Source of the DNA: Proteromonas lacertae | Lineage: Eukaryota; Sar; Bigyra; Opalinata; Proteromonadidae | Direction of reading: 5' to 3' | DNA length: 21,459 nt | Assembly: GCA_002245135.1 (NCBI GenBank) | Contig: NGBS01000398.1 | Coordinates: forward strand, 1 to 21,459 | Shown: in pieces, positions 11,601-21,237 of the stretch | How the letters are laid out: the number at the start of each line of letters is the position of its first letter | Numbering within the stretch: position 1 is the first letter of the stretch | The notes under the pieces: model-generated | The model's input: only the letters and a program-made list of their open reading frames with translations | What the model was told of the DNA's origin: nothing | Databases searched by the model: none | Program-made: the position numbers and the translations under genes

Positions 11601-14600
11601 ACAAATCTCCTCCTCTTCCATATTCTGAATCAAGTGATATATTTTCATTGGGTTGTATTTTATATGAAATATACACATTAAGAATGGCATTTAATGAAAT
11701 CGATACTAAATCAACAATAGAATCCATAATCAATAAAACAGAGATTAACTTTGAAAGAATGAATGATGAAAGAAATGCTTTGATAGAAGAATTAATAAAA
11801 GGAATGTTAGAAAAGAACCCGAAAGAAAGAATGAAATTGAATGAAATAGAAGAAAAGATAGATCAAATATCAAAATCATTACAACCATTATCTATAGCAC
11901 TAAAAACATCAGCTTATAATATATATAATAATCATTCCCATCCAGATAAAGATGACGTATTTAAGTGTATAGGAAAATGCAAATATGATAAAGTAGTAGT
12001 AGCTATACATAAAGGTGAAGCTTTATCTAGAAAAGATTTAATTTATGATAGAAAAAATGAAAATCAAATCAGAAATACAATACATGAAATGGAATTATTG
12101 AAAGAGTTAAATCATGAAAATGTAGCTCAACTGTTTGATTCATTTATTGATGTAGATAAAAACAGAATTTACACTTACACAAATTATTTTGAGAAACGTA
12201 ATTTAAGGAAAATGATAGAAGAAAAGAAAGATAAGAATAATTATTTTTCTCTTCCTGTATATTTCATAATATATATTGTATGAATAGGAGATATTCAATT
12301 ATATGAAAGATTTAATAAATGGATTAAAATATATTCACAATGAAGGAATAATTCATCGAAATTTAAAACCGAGTAGTATATTAATAGGATATAGAAACGA
12401 ATTAATGATCAGTGAATTTGGATTAGATTTAGACAGTAGAATACTTGATGTTAATTTAACTGGAACACCAAATTATATAGCTCCTGAATTATGGCAAAAC
12501 AAATCTCCTCCTCTTCCATATTCTGAATCAAGTGATATATTTTCATTGGGTTGTATTTTATATGAAATATACACATTAAGAATGGCATTTAATGAAATCG
12601 ATACTAAATCAACAATAGAATCCATAATCAATAAAACAGAGATTAACTTTGAAAGAATGAATGATGAAAGAAATGCTTTGATAGAAGAATTAATAAAAGG
12701 AATGTTAGAAAAGAACCCGAAAGAAAGAATGAAATTGAATGAAATAGAAGAAAAGATAGATCAAATATCAAAATCATTACAACCATTATCTATAGCACTA
12801 AAAACATCAGCTTATAATATATATAATAATCATTCCCATCCAGATAAAGATGACGTATTTAAGTGTATAGGAAAATGCAAATATGATAAAGTAGTAGTAG
12901 CTATACATAAAGGTGAAGCTTTATCTAGAAAAGATTTAATTTATGATAGAAAAAATGAAAATCAAATCAGAAATACAATACATGAAATGGAATTATTGAA
13001 AGAGTTAAATCATGAAAATGTAGCTCAACTGTTTGATTCATTTATTGATGTAGATAAAAACAGAATTTACACTTACACAAATTATTTTGAGAAACGTAAT
13101 TTAAGGAAAATGATAGAAGAAAAGAAAGATAAGAATAATTATTTTTCTCTTCCTGTATATTTCATAATATATATTGTATGAATAGGAGATATTCAATTAT
13201 ATGAAAGATTTAATAAATGGATTAAAATATATTCACAATGAAGGAATAATTCATCGAAATTTAAAACCGAGTAGTATATTAATAGGATATAGAAACGAAT
13301 TAATGATCAGTGAATTTGGATTAGATTTAGACAGTAGAATACTTGATGTTAATTTAACTGGAACACCAAATTATATAGCTCCTGAATTATGGCAAAACAA
13401 ATCTCCTCCTCTTCCATATTCTGAATCAAGTGATATATTTTCATTGGGTTGTATTTTATATGAAATATACACATTAAGAATGGCATTTAATGAAATCGAT
13501 ACTAAATCAACAATAGAATCCATAATCAATAAAACAGAGATTAACTTTGAAAGAATGAATGATGAAAGAAATGCTTTGATAGAAGAATTAATAAAAGGAA
13601 TGTTAGAAAAGAACCCGAAAGAAAGAATGAAATTGAATGAAATAGAAGAAATAGCAAACAAAATATCTCAGCAATTGGAACATAAATCAGATAATGTCAG
13701 TGCAAATCAGAGAATCTCATCATATACATATTCTTCTATAACATCATGTGAATCAGACAGTCTAGCAAGTTTTTGCGATTATAATTTTTTGATAATAAAT
13801 ATATATTTAGAAAATGCTTCTTTTATAGGTAATACTTTAAAAGAGATGAGTGAAATGAATGAAGAAGAGTTTAAATCATTTTGGAAAGATGATTATATAC
13901 CTGTATATATGAAATATCTAATTTATTATAGGTTTTATTTCCTTCAATTAATCAAGACAATCCTCCATTATCATTAGAAGATTCAAGAAAATTGAAGCTT
14001 AATAAATCCAAATTTTCACCTTATTTAAGAAAAATAATCAATTTACTTTTGAAAAGAGACGAAGGAAAGAAAATAGAGAAATCATTCATATTTGAATTAT
14101 ACAAATCATTTTCTTTCGTTGATGATATTTTATATTCAATAATACCATTAAAAGCTGAAGTATTTCAATATAGTTTAATTTCATTTTAATAGATAAAAGA
14201 GAAAATAGAAAAGAGTAATAACGAGATAGAATGTGTAGTTCAACATCAAAATGATTATAAAATGGTGAAAATTCTAGATATTAGTGGAATTAAAGAAAAG
14301 AAAATATCAAAATTCTATGAGAATAACTCCTTCTTGTTAGAATGTTGTTTATCCTTCGTCCATCCTTCTAAAATATTTCAATTGAATAGTTACAATGAAT
14401 ATATGATACTATCAAGAGATTATTACTCTAGAGATTTAGAAGAGATGATTGAAAGTAACTCCTTGTTAAGAAGTGACATTTGTGAAATGATATATTCAAT
14501 ATGTGATATATTGTTAATATTGAGCGAATATTATGTAAAGATAAGCAATTTGAAGAGTTCAAACATAATAGTCAATAATAATAATGTTATATTCATATGT

Positions 14601-17465
14601 GATATGTTTCTAGATACATTTAGAAAAGAAGAAGATATGAGATTGTATGATATATGCTTTAAACCTCCAGAACAGTTGAATGGATTAGAATGTAATGATA
14701 GAAGTGTGATTTGGTCAATTGGATGTATATTATATGAAATAATTTATAAGAAATTACCATTTAATGAAGATAATCATATCAACAAAACAAAAGAGAATAT
14801 TATGAGATGTAAATACAGTATTGATGTAGAATGTGATGATGTGATGAAAGAAATGATAGAGAGAATGTTAAAAGTTAAAAGTGAAGATAGATTGAGTTTC
14901 AAAGAGTTGAAAAAAGAAATAATGAAAATGAGTGAAATACCAAAAGATGGATATAATAATTTGATGGTATGCAATGAAAAGAAAGAAATAACCTACAATT
15001 ATGATAAGTCAGCTATAGTTTTTTTTCACCCACCAGAATATTTTCTAAAAAGTGATAAATGGAAAAGTATAATTATATAAATGATTATTATTATGATATT
15101 TAAATAGAAAACCGAGATGATTTAATAGAATTATACAACGAAAGATATAATGTAAGAATTCTTCTAATATTATGGTTGATGAAAAAATATAAAGGATATA
15201 AGCCAATAAAAGATCAGTTAAAATATCACATTCACCACAAATGTAGAGATGGAAAAGAATGTTATTTAGATAAAATTATTTATAATATTTCGGCTGAATA
15301 TGATAGATATGAAGTTTCAATAAATTCAGACTGTATATGTCAATGTGAAGAAGGAATAAATTACTTATTCAAAATATTGAAACTAATTAATCCAACGAAA
15401 CTCAAATTTGGTATATTCTTCATTTTATAGTTTGCTTAGATAATATTCATATGTCAGTTCAATATCAATCATTGTTCGGATTATGTTTTGCTGAATTATC
15501 AAATCTACAGGAATTAGATTTATACAGATGTAAACTTACTTCTGGTTTTATAGAAGGTTTAATAAAATCACTTCCATCAATGATGAAAATGAAATATATT
15601 AACCTACAGTGTATTTATAATCTTTCTTATTTTTTTATGAAATAGCAAATCGAATAGGTTCAAAAGGCTTTAAATTATTACTTCCATATTTACATTTATT
15701 AATAAACAATAATAATGAATTACTTCTTGATAAAATGAATTTAAATGATGAATCAATGATATTATTATCAGAAGAATTATACAAATATCCAAATATTGAA
15801 GTAATAGATATTAGAGATAACGATAGAATTGATTCAAAAGGATTAAAAGCCTTATTATTGAAATTCTCCATCAATAAAATAAGATTTGAGCCATATGGAA
15901 GTAAAGAGTTATTGATAGATAAAGACATTCCAGAGATAATAAACCATTTCCTGTTAGTAGTAAATTATACAGATTTACAATTATTTATGAGTAATTCTGG
16001 AATTAATGATGATTTTTTCAAATCATTCATTTCGTTAAGATCAAATGAATTGAGAGAAGTAGAAGAATTTAATTTGAGTAGTATAATTTCACATTTTTCT
16101 GTTATTTAGATAATAAACTAACATATAAAAGTATCAAAACATTAATTGACAGTTTATCATCATTTCTTAGTATTAAATATCTTCATTTAGAAGGAAATGA
16201 AATAGGAGATATAGGAATGGAATTGTTATCTCCATACCTATATTTATTAATAGATAAATATGGTAATATTAATTGCTCTAGTATTATTGTTATTTATTTT
16301 TATTTAATAGAAATGGGATTATCTTCAGATGGATTTATCTATTTAATTGATGGTTTAGTGAATATAAGAAGAAATGAAATTAGACTGGATATAAGTGGAA
16401 ATAACATTAATTCAGATGGAATAGAATATATTATGAATTATACGAAAGAAAATGATAGAATTAAAGAATTAATTATTTACAGTAAATATATATTATTTTT
16501 TATATTCATATTAGATAATCCAATTGGTAATAAAGGATTTAAATTGTTATTAAATCATTCAAATATGTTAGATCATATATCAGAATTAAATTTGAGTAAT
16601 ATATCAATAGATGATGAAAGTGTGATAATATTGACAAGTAAAATTGATTCACTTAATAAATGTTATACTATTAATCTAAAAGGAAATGAAATGCATATGA
16701 ATGGCTTAAAATCAATATGTACAAAATCATTAGAAAATGAAGAATATCCATTTATAAAAATGAAATGTTCATCATGGACAAACGAAGAATTGGAATATTA
16801 TTTGAATTATTTCATAAAAAAGAAAAGAAAAAATGAATATAACAAAGACTATGATTTATCTAGTATAGTATTTAAATGTATAATGAAATAGACATGAATA
16901 TCAATGATTCTCATATTTCCATTATTCAGCAAATTGCTTTTGAAAAGCTTGATTTATCCAACAACAAAATCAGTTCAAAAGGGTTGAAACAACTAATTTG
17001 TAATACAGTTGATTTATCTCATAGAATAATTAGTTATACAGTGATTGGATTAATGTATTCTTTACCAGAAAAATCAGAATGTATATCAATAAATAATAAT
17101 CCAATTGGAGATGAAGGAATTGAGATAATATGCAATCATTTAAAGGAATTTGTTGAAATAGGTGATTTTCTTTTCCCAAATCTATTAAATTTTTCAAGTA
17201 TTAAAAAATATAATGTATATTTCTAATTTGAATAGACATTGGAATGAGTGAAAAAGGATTGAAAATGTTAATAGAAAAATTAAAAGATTATAAACAATTA
17301 GATGAGATAAATCTATCAGGAAATGAAATGAATGAAGAAGAATTGATATTAATGAAAGACAATCAAGAGGTATTTGAGGATTTAAATGCTTTATCAATAA
17401 CAGTAAAAGAGAATATAAACAAATCAAAATTAAAAATCATTTCTACAAACATTTTCAACAATTAG
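4747..17465 (+). CDS. Giant kinase / poly-pseudokinase / LRR protein, about 21 exons
   Basis: One gene, not a row of kinases. Domain order: a Ser/Thr-type kinase (GAYGKV, ARKEV, HRDLKPGN, DFGLA, APE), nine pseudokinase domains (HRN, EFG), a Ser-rich linker, a very divergent pseudokinase, then RI-type LRRs. Ten 31-nt phase-0 introns start at 5091 and at 5971 plus steps of 898 up to 13155. Each falls between the hinge helix and helix E and holds an in-frame TGA. Later introns: 13903-13931, 14160-14192, 15067-15107, 15411-15430, 15611-15645, 16081-16109, 16281-16310, 16482-16514, 16863-16891, 17198-17235. All junctions stay in frame, except for one missing A in run 4935-4939, needed to join EIEILK to the LDNINVVKLVDSF segment. 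With that base the CDS is 12,093 nt, about 4,030 residues. The 3' end could instead splice 17403-17475 and stop at 17538. No signal peptide seen. Confidence 0.85.
5769..13651 (+). repeat. Tandem array of an 898-bp pseudokinase unit, 8.8 copies
   Basis: Eight full units start at 5769, 6667, 7565, 8463, 9361, 10259, 11157 and 12055, and a ninth, partial unit (699 bp) runs from 12953 to 13651. The copies read as identical, including intron and synonymous positions. Identity begins after a mismatch pair at 5768/6666 and ends at 13652, where the last copy changes to a different C-terminal segment. Each unit is 867 nt of exon plus one 31-nt intron, encoding 289 residues: C-lobe of one domain, linker with NHSHPDKDD, and N-lobe of the next. 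Such identity points to very recent expansion or homogenisation by unequal crossing-over or gene conversion. The true copy number may differ if the assembly collapsed or expanded the array. Confidence 0.97.
6002..13902 (+). other. Nine pseudokinase C-lobes (HRN, EFG)
   Basis: C-lobes begin at 6002 and then every 898 bp to 13186. Each reads IIHRNLKPSSILI in place of HRDLKPxN and ISEFGLD in place of DFG. The catalytic Asp is therefore Asn and the metal-binding Asp is Glu in every copy. The N-lobes lose the glycine loop (IGKCKYDKVVVA) but keep the Lys (SRKDL), the helix-C Glu (HEMELL) and the C-lobe structural motifs (YIAPELW, DIFSLGCILYE). This is the pattern of folded but probably inactive domains. 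Weak nucleotide binding is not excluded, since D-to-E in DFG is conservative. The ninth copy departs after the last helix into a segment rich in Ser (about 13680-13775). Confidence 0.85.
14193..15066 (+). other. Highly divergent terminal pseudokinase domain
   Basis: The fold can still be followed through the helix-E-like segment IYSICDILLILSEYY and KISNLKSSNIIV at the catalytic loop (HRD becomes KIS). Next come FICDMFL at the DFG position, FKPPEQLNG (APE-like) and VIWSIGCILYEII, then the final helices up to RLSFKELKKEI. No catalytic residue is kept. Unlike the repeats it has no intron before helix E, so it either predates the array or lost that intron. It joins the array through introns 13903-13931 and 14160-14192 and the LRR part through 15067-15107. 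Confidence 0.7.
15431..17465 (+). other. Ribonuclease-inhibitor-type LRR domain
   Basis: Repeats of about 28-29 residues follow the pattern LxxLxLxxNxIxxxGxxxL. Examples are LQELDLYRCKL, INLQSNRIGSKGFKLL, EEFNLSNNKLTYKSIK, LHLEGNEIGDIGMELL, LDISGNNINSDGIEYI, LDLSNNKISSKGLKQL, INNNPIGDEGIEII and INLSGNEMNEEEL. This is the RI/NLR subclass, usually a protein-binding arc. Six introns are phase 1 and cut the same codon of the motif, the residue just before N-x-(I/L) or its equivalent. The exons between them are 435, 171, 171, 348 and 306 nt, all multiples of three. The region 15108-15410 before it is unclassified. Confidence 0.85.
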
Positions 17466-17632
17466 TTTTATACAGTTGATTGGAATATCAGAAGAAGAAA
17501 AGAGAGAATTATCGAAGGAATTCTTCAATATTATTTAATTGAATAACCGTATTATAGTTAATATTATTTTCTTATTTTCTTAATCATTTAAAATTCAACA
17601 AAATATACAAAAATAACATCTATTAATTAACT

Positions 17633-18660
17633 TCATCTATGCAGATAAGCACTAAATAGAATTATTACTATCATCAATAGAAATAATTTCAGTATTAAAC
17701 TTCGATTGCCTTTCATTATATCAAGAAACTTATACAATTGCATTTTACCCTTCTTCTACATGATATTCTGTCTCATCGATATTGCTTTCAATATCTTCTA
17801 TCTGCTTACTTTGAATTGATACTAAGTTACTCATTCGATTTAATAAATTACCTATCAGAGACATTGTTTTTCGATTTCTCGTTGTTCTTTTAACTGTTGT
17901 TCATCCAAAATATCACTGGATATTGTAGTATCTACCATCAGTGTATTGGTTACATTATAAACTTGTCTTTGTCTTAAACCGTTTGATTTTGGTGATATTA
18001 TTACTATTAGCTTGTTCTTCATCCAATTGTTGTTGTGATAATTGTTGTTGTGGGCTGTTTCTGTATTGGTTTTACTACTTTTATGTAATTTGGTGATATT
18101 TAATAAATCTTTTAGTTTGAGCTAATTTAGATTCTTGAATATCTTTTAAGAAGTTCTATTGATATTAATGCATGCACTATAGTGTATTATACTTGCAGTC
18201 TTCTACAGCAATTCTCTGATTCTATTTGATAAACATCTGCTACTGTTTTCCAATGATCAATTCCTTGACGACTCAACTAATCAATACAAACACATATAAA
18301 TGATTAATCATACCATTACTAGAATTCAACTCTTTGTGCATTGTTTCTAAATCTTTTGAATATTCTTCTAATTTGTTATAAATAAAATGTTTGTAGTTCG
18401 TTTAATTCTTTTGAAGAATTAGTAAACAAGTCTCGTTTCTTAGATTTCTGTTTCAATTCGTTTAAATATGATTTGATGGTATTTAAGTTTTCAGTTATTT
18501 TACACCATAACGAATACAAGGGATCATCTAATCTAATAATTCAAATATATAATAATAACCTTACCTAGAATCTAAATGTCTTTGAGGTTTATTTTATTTC
18601 TTTATTCGATAAAACAAATACTGTACTCCAAAATTCAGAGCTTCTATCAACACTAACCAT
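17633..18660 (-). CDS. Tail-anchored Qa-type SNARE (syntaxin family)
   Basis: Syntaxins drive membrane fusion by zippering SNARE helices; this one ends in a tail anchor. Reading from ATG 18660-18658 gives MVSVDRSSEFW, then helical segments (LDDPLYSLWCKI, LEEYSKDLETMHKEL, GIDHWKTVADVYQ) and a Gln-rich linker. The SNARE helix includes NRMSNLVSIQSKQIEDIESN and DETEYHVEEG. A hydrophobic anchor (LFLLMIVIILF) ends SAYLHR at TGA 17635-17633. Short GT-AG introns fit near 18282-18318, 18160-18196 and 18534-18567. The frame breaks about eight times, mostly one missing base in short runs (for example near 18593, 18391, 18107, 18050 and 17862), although the protein remains well conserved between breaks. 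It lies 162 bp downstream of the EF-G stop on the same strand. The SNARE call is firm; the subfamily is not. Confidence 0.75.
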
Positions 18661-18822
18661 GCTATTTAATGAGAAAAAAGAAAAAAGAGAAATAGAAAAG
18701 TTTGAGGTTCGATGAATATATATTCGTTTCAAATTTCTTTTTCACTTCATATCTCTTTATACTCAATATCTACACAAAGAATTATATAAGGGAAAAAATA
18801 AATTCATAAAAATTGTAGTTAT

Positions 18823-21159
18823 TTACTTATTTTGAAATCTTTTAGAGTATTCTTCAGATAATTTCTTCACAGCATTCTGTGGAGCTTTTTGGATGTGACT
18901 ATACTCCATAGTAAACTCACCTCTACCTTGAGTACACTGTCTCAACTCAATCGAATAACCAAACATATTAGATAAAGGAACATTTGCTGTAATAGTCATT
19001 TCACTATTACCTTTCATTTCAGTATCTCTAATTTCTCCTTTTCTTCTATTTAATCCACCAATCACAAACACCTTGGAATTCTTCAGGAATAACAACTTCA
19101 ACCTTCATTACTGTTCTAATACTGTTGGATTAGCATTTTTAAATGCTTCAGAGAATGCATACTTTGCTGCAGTTCTGAATGCTAATTCACTTGAATCTAC
19201 TGGATGGTATTGACCATCATTAAATCAATTAAAGAAAAACAGTAATTTGAATGGAAATAATCAACAACAAAAAAGATATGTTATAACAAATCTAACTCCT
19301 TGTACTTTATGTCCAGATATTTTACCTTCTTCCATTGCTTCCATAAAACCTTTCTCTATTGCAGGTACATATTCTGGCAATATATTCAATCCAACCAATT
19401 TATTCACAAACTCTGCTCTAACTTCACCATTGTAAGGTAATGGTTCAATGTAACCAATGACTTTAGCATATAAACCTTGACCACCACTTTGTTTCTTATA
19501 TAAATAATTGAAATCAGCTCTTTGTTGAATGCATTCACGATAATTCACACGTGGAGGTGATACTTCTACTTCACATGATATTCCCTTCTTATTCTTTCTA
19601 AATATATCTGTAAATGTAGTTCACCCATTCCATTGATTAATGTTTCATTCTTTTCATGATTATAAGTAACTTTAAATGTAGGATCTTCTCTTGAAAACGT
19701 TTCAATGCTTTTGTGAAATTCTCCAAGTCTTTTGAATTTTTATTTTTTACTGCAAATGATATAACTGTTTCTGGAATATACATATTACTTAAAGAATATC
19801 GAATTTTATCACTTGTGAATGTATCTCCACTATTACATTCTACTCCAAACATAGCGACAATTTCTCCAGGACCAACGCCATTTACATCTTCCATATCATT
19901 TGAATGCATTCGTACTAATCTTGGAACTTTAATTGATTTCTTTTCTCTTGTATTAACTATGATTTCTCCTCTTTTAAATAAACCTTGATATATTCGAAGA
20001 TATGTCAATTGACCGAATTTTCCTTCGTCTAATTTGAAGGCAAATGCGACTAATGGTAAGTTAATATCTGGATAAAGTTCAACCAATTTATTCTTTAGTT
20101 TTCCAGTTTCATCATCTTTTCTGTTTTGTTTAAATCAAAAGCATTTTGTTTAGTTTCTTTGGGAGATGGTAAATATTTCACAACTCCATCTAATAATGGT
20201 TGAATCTATTAATAAATAAAATAAAATAAAATAAAATATACTCCTGCATTTTTATAAGCTGAACCAACAAAAACTGGTGCAAATTTCAATCCAATTGTTG
20301 TTCTTCTTATTGCTTCATATAATTCATCATTTGTTGGATCTTCTTCCATTATAAACTTCTCAGATATTGCATCATCCACTTCCGCTAATTTTTCCACTAA
20401 CTCTTTCTTTTCTCTTCCACTAATTCTTTCATATCATTGGGTACTTCCTTCTCAACCAAATCGTCACCATTTTTACCTTCATAATAAATAGCTTTTCTTT
20501 TAATAATATCAATTGTTCCTTTGAAATTTGATTCTGAACCTATTGGTAACATCACCATTGCACAATTTAAATGAATTTTATTCCTCAAATCTTCTACTAC
20601 ACGATAAGCATCTGCACTTTGTCTATCTAATTTATTAACAAAACATAACCTTGGAATATTATATCTTCTCATTTCTATCTACAGTGATTGATTGACTTTG
20701 AACTCCTGCTACACCACAAAGGATTAAAATTGCTCCATCTAACACTCTTAAAGCTCTTTCTACTTCAACAGTGAAGTCAACATGTCTGGTGTATCGATAA
20801 TATTTATTCTATAATCTCCCCAATGAGTATATGTTGCTGCAGATTGAATTGTAATACCTTTTTCTCTTTCTAATTCCATTGAATCCATCTTTGCACCAAC
20901 TCCATCTTTCCTCTCACTTCGTGAATTGCTTTTATTCTTCCTGTGTAATAAAGGATTCTTTCAGTTACTGTAGTTTTTCCAGAATCTATGTGTGCAGATA
21001 TACCAATGTTACGAAGTTTTTCTATTGGACAATATCCATATTGCTAGATGCAAAACATCGATATAGATATAAACTAGTGAAGCAAGGCTTGAATGGATTC
21101 TGTTTAAGTGATTGAAACAATGGCTTAATTGTATTTGGTTTAAAAAAACGACCTATCAT
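18823..21159 (-). CDS. GFM1: Mitochondrial elongation factor G, GFM1 type
   Basis: This GTPase translocates tRNA-mRNA on the mitochondrial ribosome. ATG 21159-21157 begins a basic, hydroxylated presequence-like leader ([15 protein letters not shown]). Then come [20 protein letters not shown] (P-loop), [18 protein letters not shown] (switch I), IIDTP..H-VDF (switch II), FVNKLDRQ (NKxD) and FVGSAYKN. Domains II-V follow: [74 protein letters not shown] and [11 protein letters not shown], with TAA at 18825-18823. One intron is clear (20206-20241). About ten frame breaks are needed, nearly all one missing base in a run (near 20908, 20786, 20407, 20120, 19691, 19573, 19112 and 19071, with more complex ones near 20678 and 21050). 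Length without the intron is about 767 codons, normal for the family. Conserved residues show no decay. Confidence 0.88.
19220..19279 (-). other. Candidate non-GT-AG (U12-like, AT-AA) intron in the EF-G gene
   Basis: Between GVRFVI and [11 protein letters not shown] the minus strand carries about 60 nt with stops in it, and there is no AG before the downstream exon, so a normal GT-AG intron does not fit. Removing 19279-19220 joins the frame as GVRFVITDGQYH. The segment begins ATATCTTTTT, close to the U12 donor ATATCCTTT. Near its end it has TTCTTTAAT, close to the U12 branch site TTCCTTAAC. It ends AA rather than AC. A base error at a normal acceptor is the alternative. Confidence 0.35.
20206..20241 (-). 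other. 36-nt intron of the EF-G gene, built largely of an AAAAT repeat
   Basis: On the minus strand it starts GTATATTTTATTTTA and ends TTAATAG, joining KNAG to IQPLLDGVV, a conserved junction of EF-G domain I. On the plus strand most of it is a pentanucleotide (TAAAA) repeat of about four copies. Confidence 0.8.
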
Positions 21160-21237
21160 CTTCTAGTTAGTGAGATACAGATTGAATGATGAAAGGTCAA
21201 ATGATTCTGTAAGTGACATTTGACATGTAATTTCAAA
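21160..21237. promoter_or_regulatory. 78-bp divergent promoter region
   Basis: EF-G starts leftward at 21159 and the next gene starts rightward at 21238, so both promoters must share or overlap this AT-rich gap. No specific motif is recognised. Confidence 0.45.

Noticed and set aside
6017-13181. Row of eight or nine separate 292-residue kinase genes starting MKDLING
   Set aside because: Each would lack an N-lobe and end in a stop that lies inside a clear 31-nt GT-AG intron. The ATG is an internal Met of helix E, and splicing joins the units in frame.
5769-13651. Array as a mobile element or satellite
   Set aside because: Units are in-frame coding cassettes with no terminal repeats, target duplications or transposase-like content.
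19713-19988. Plus-strand reading frames at 19247-19435, 19713-19988 and 20879-21115
   Set aside because: They lie opposite conserved EF-G motifs and encode nothing recognisable.
18823-21159. EF-G as a decayed pseudogene, or evidence that mitochondrial translation was lost
   Set aside because: All conserved motifs are intact and the breaks are almost only one-base losses in runs, as also seen in the neighbouring SNARE. Sequence error is a better first explanation.
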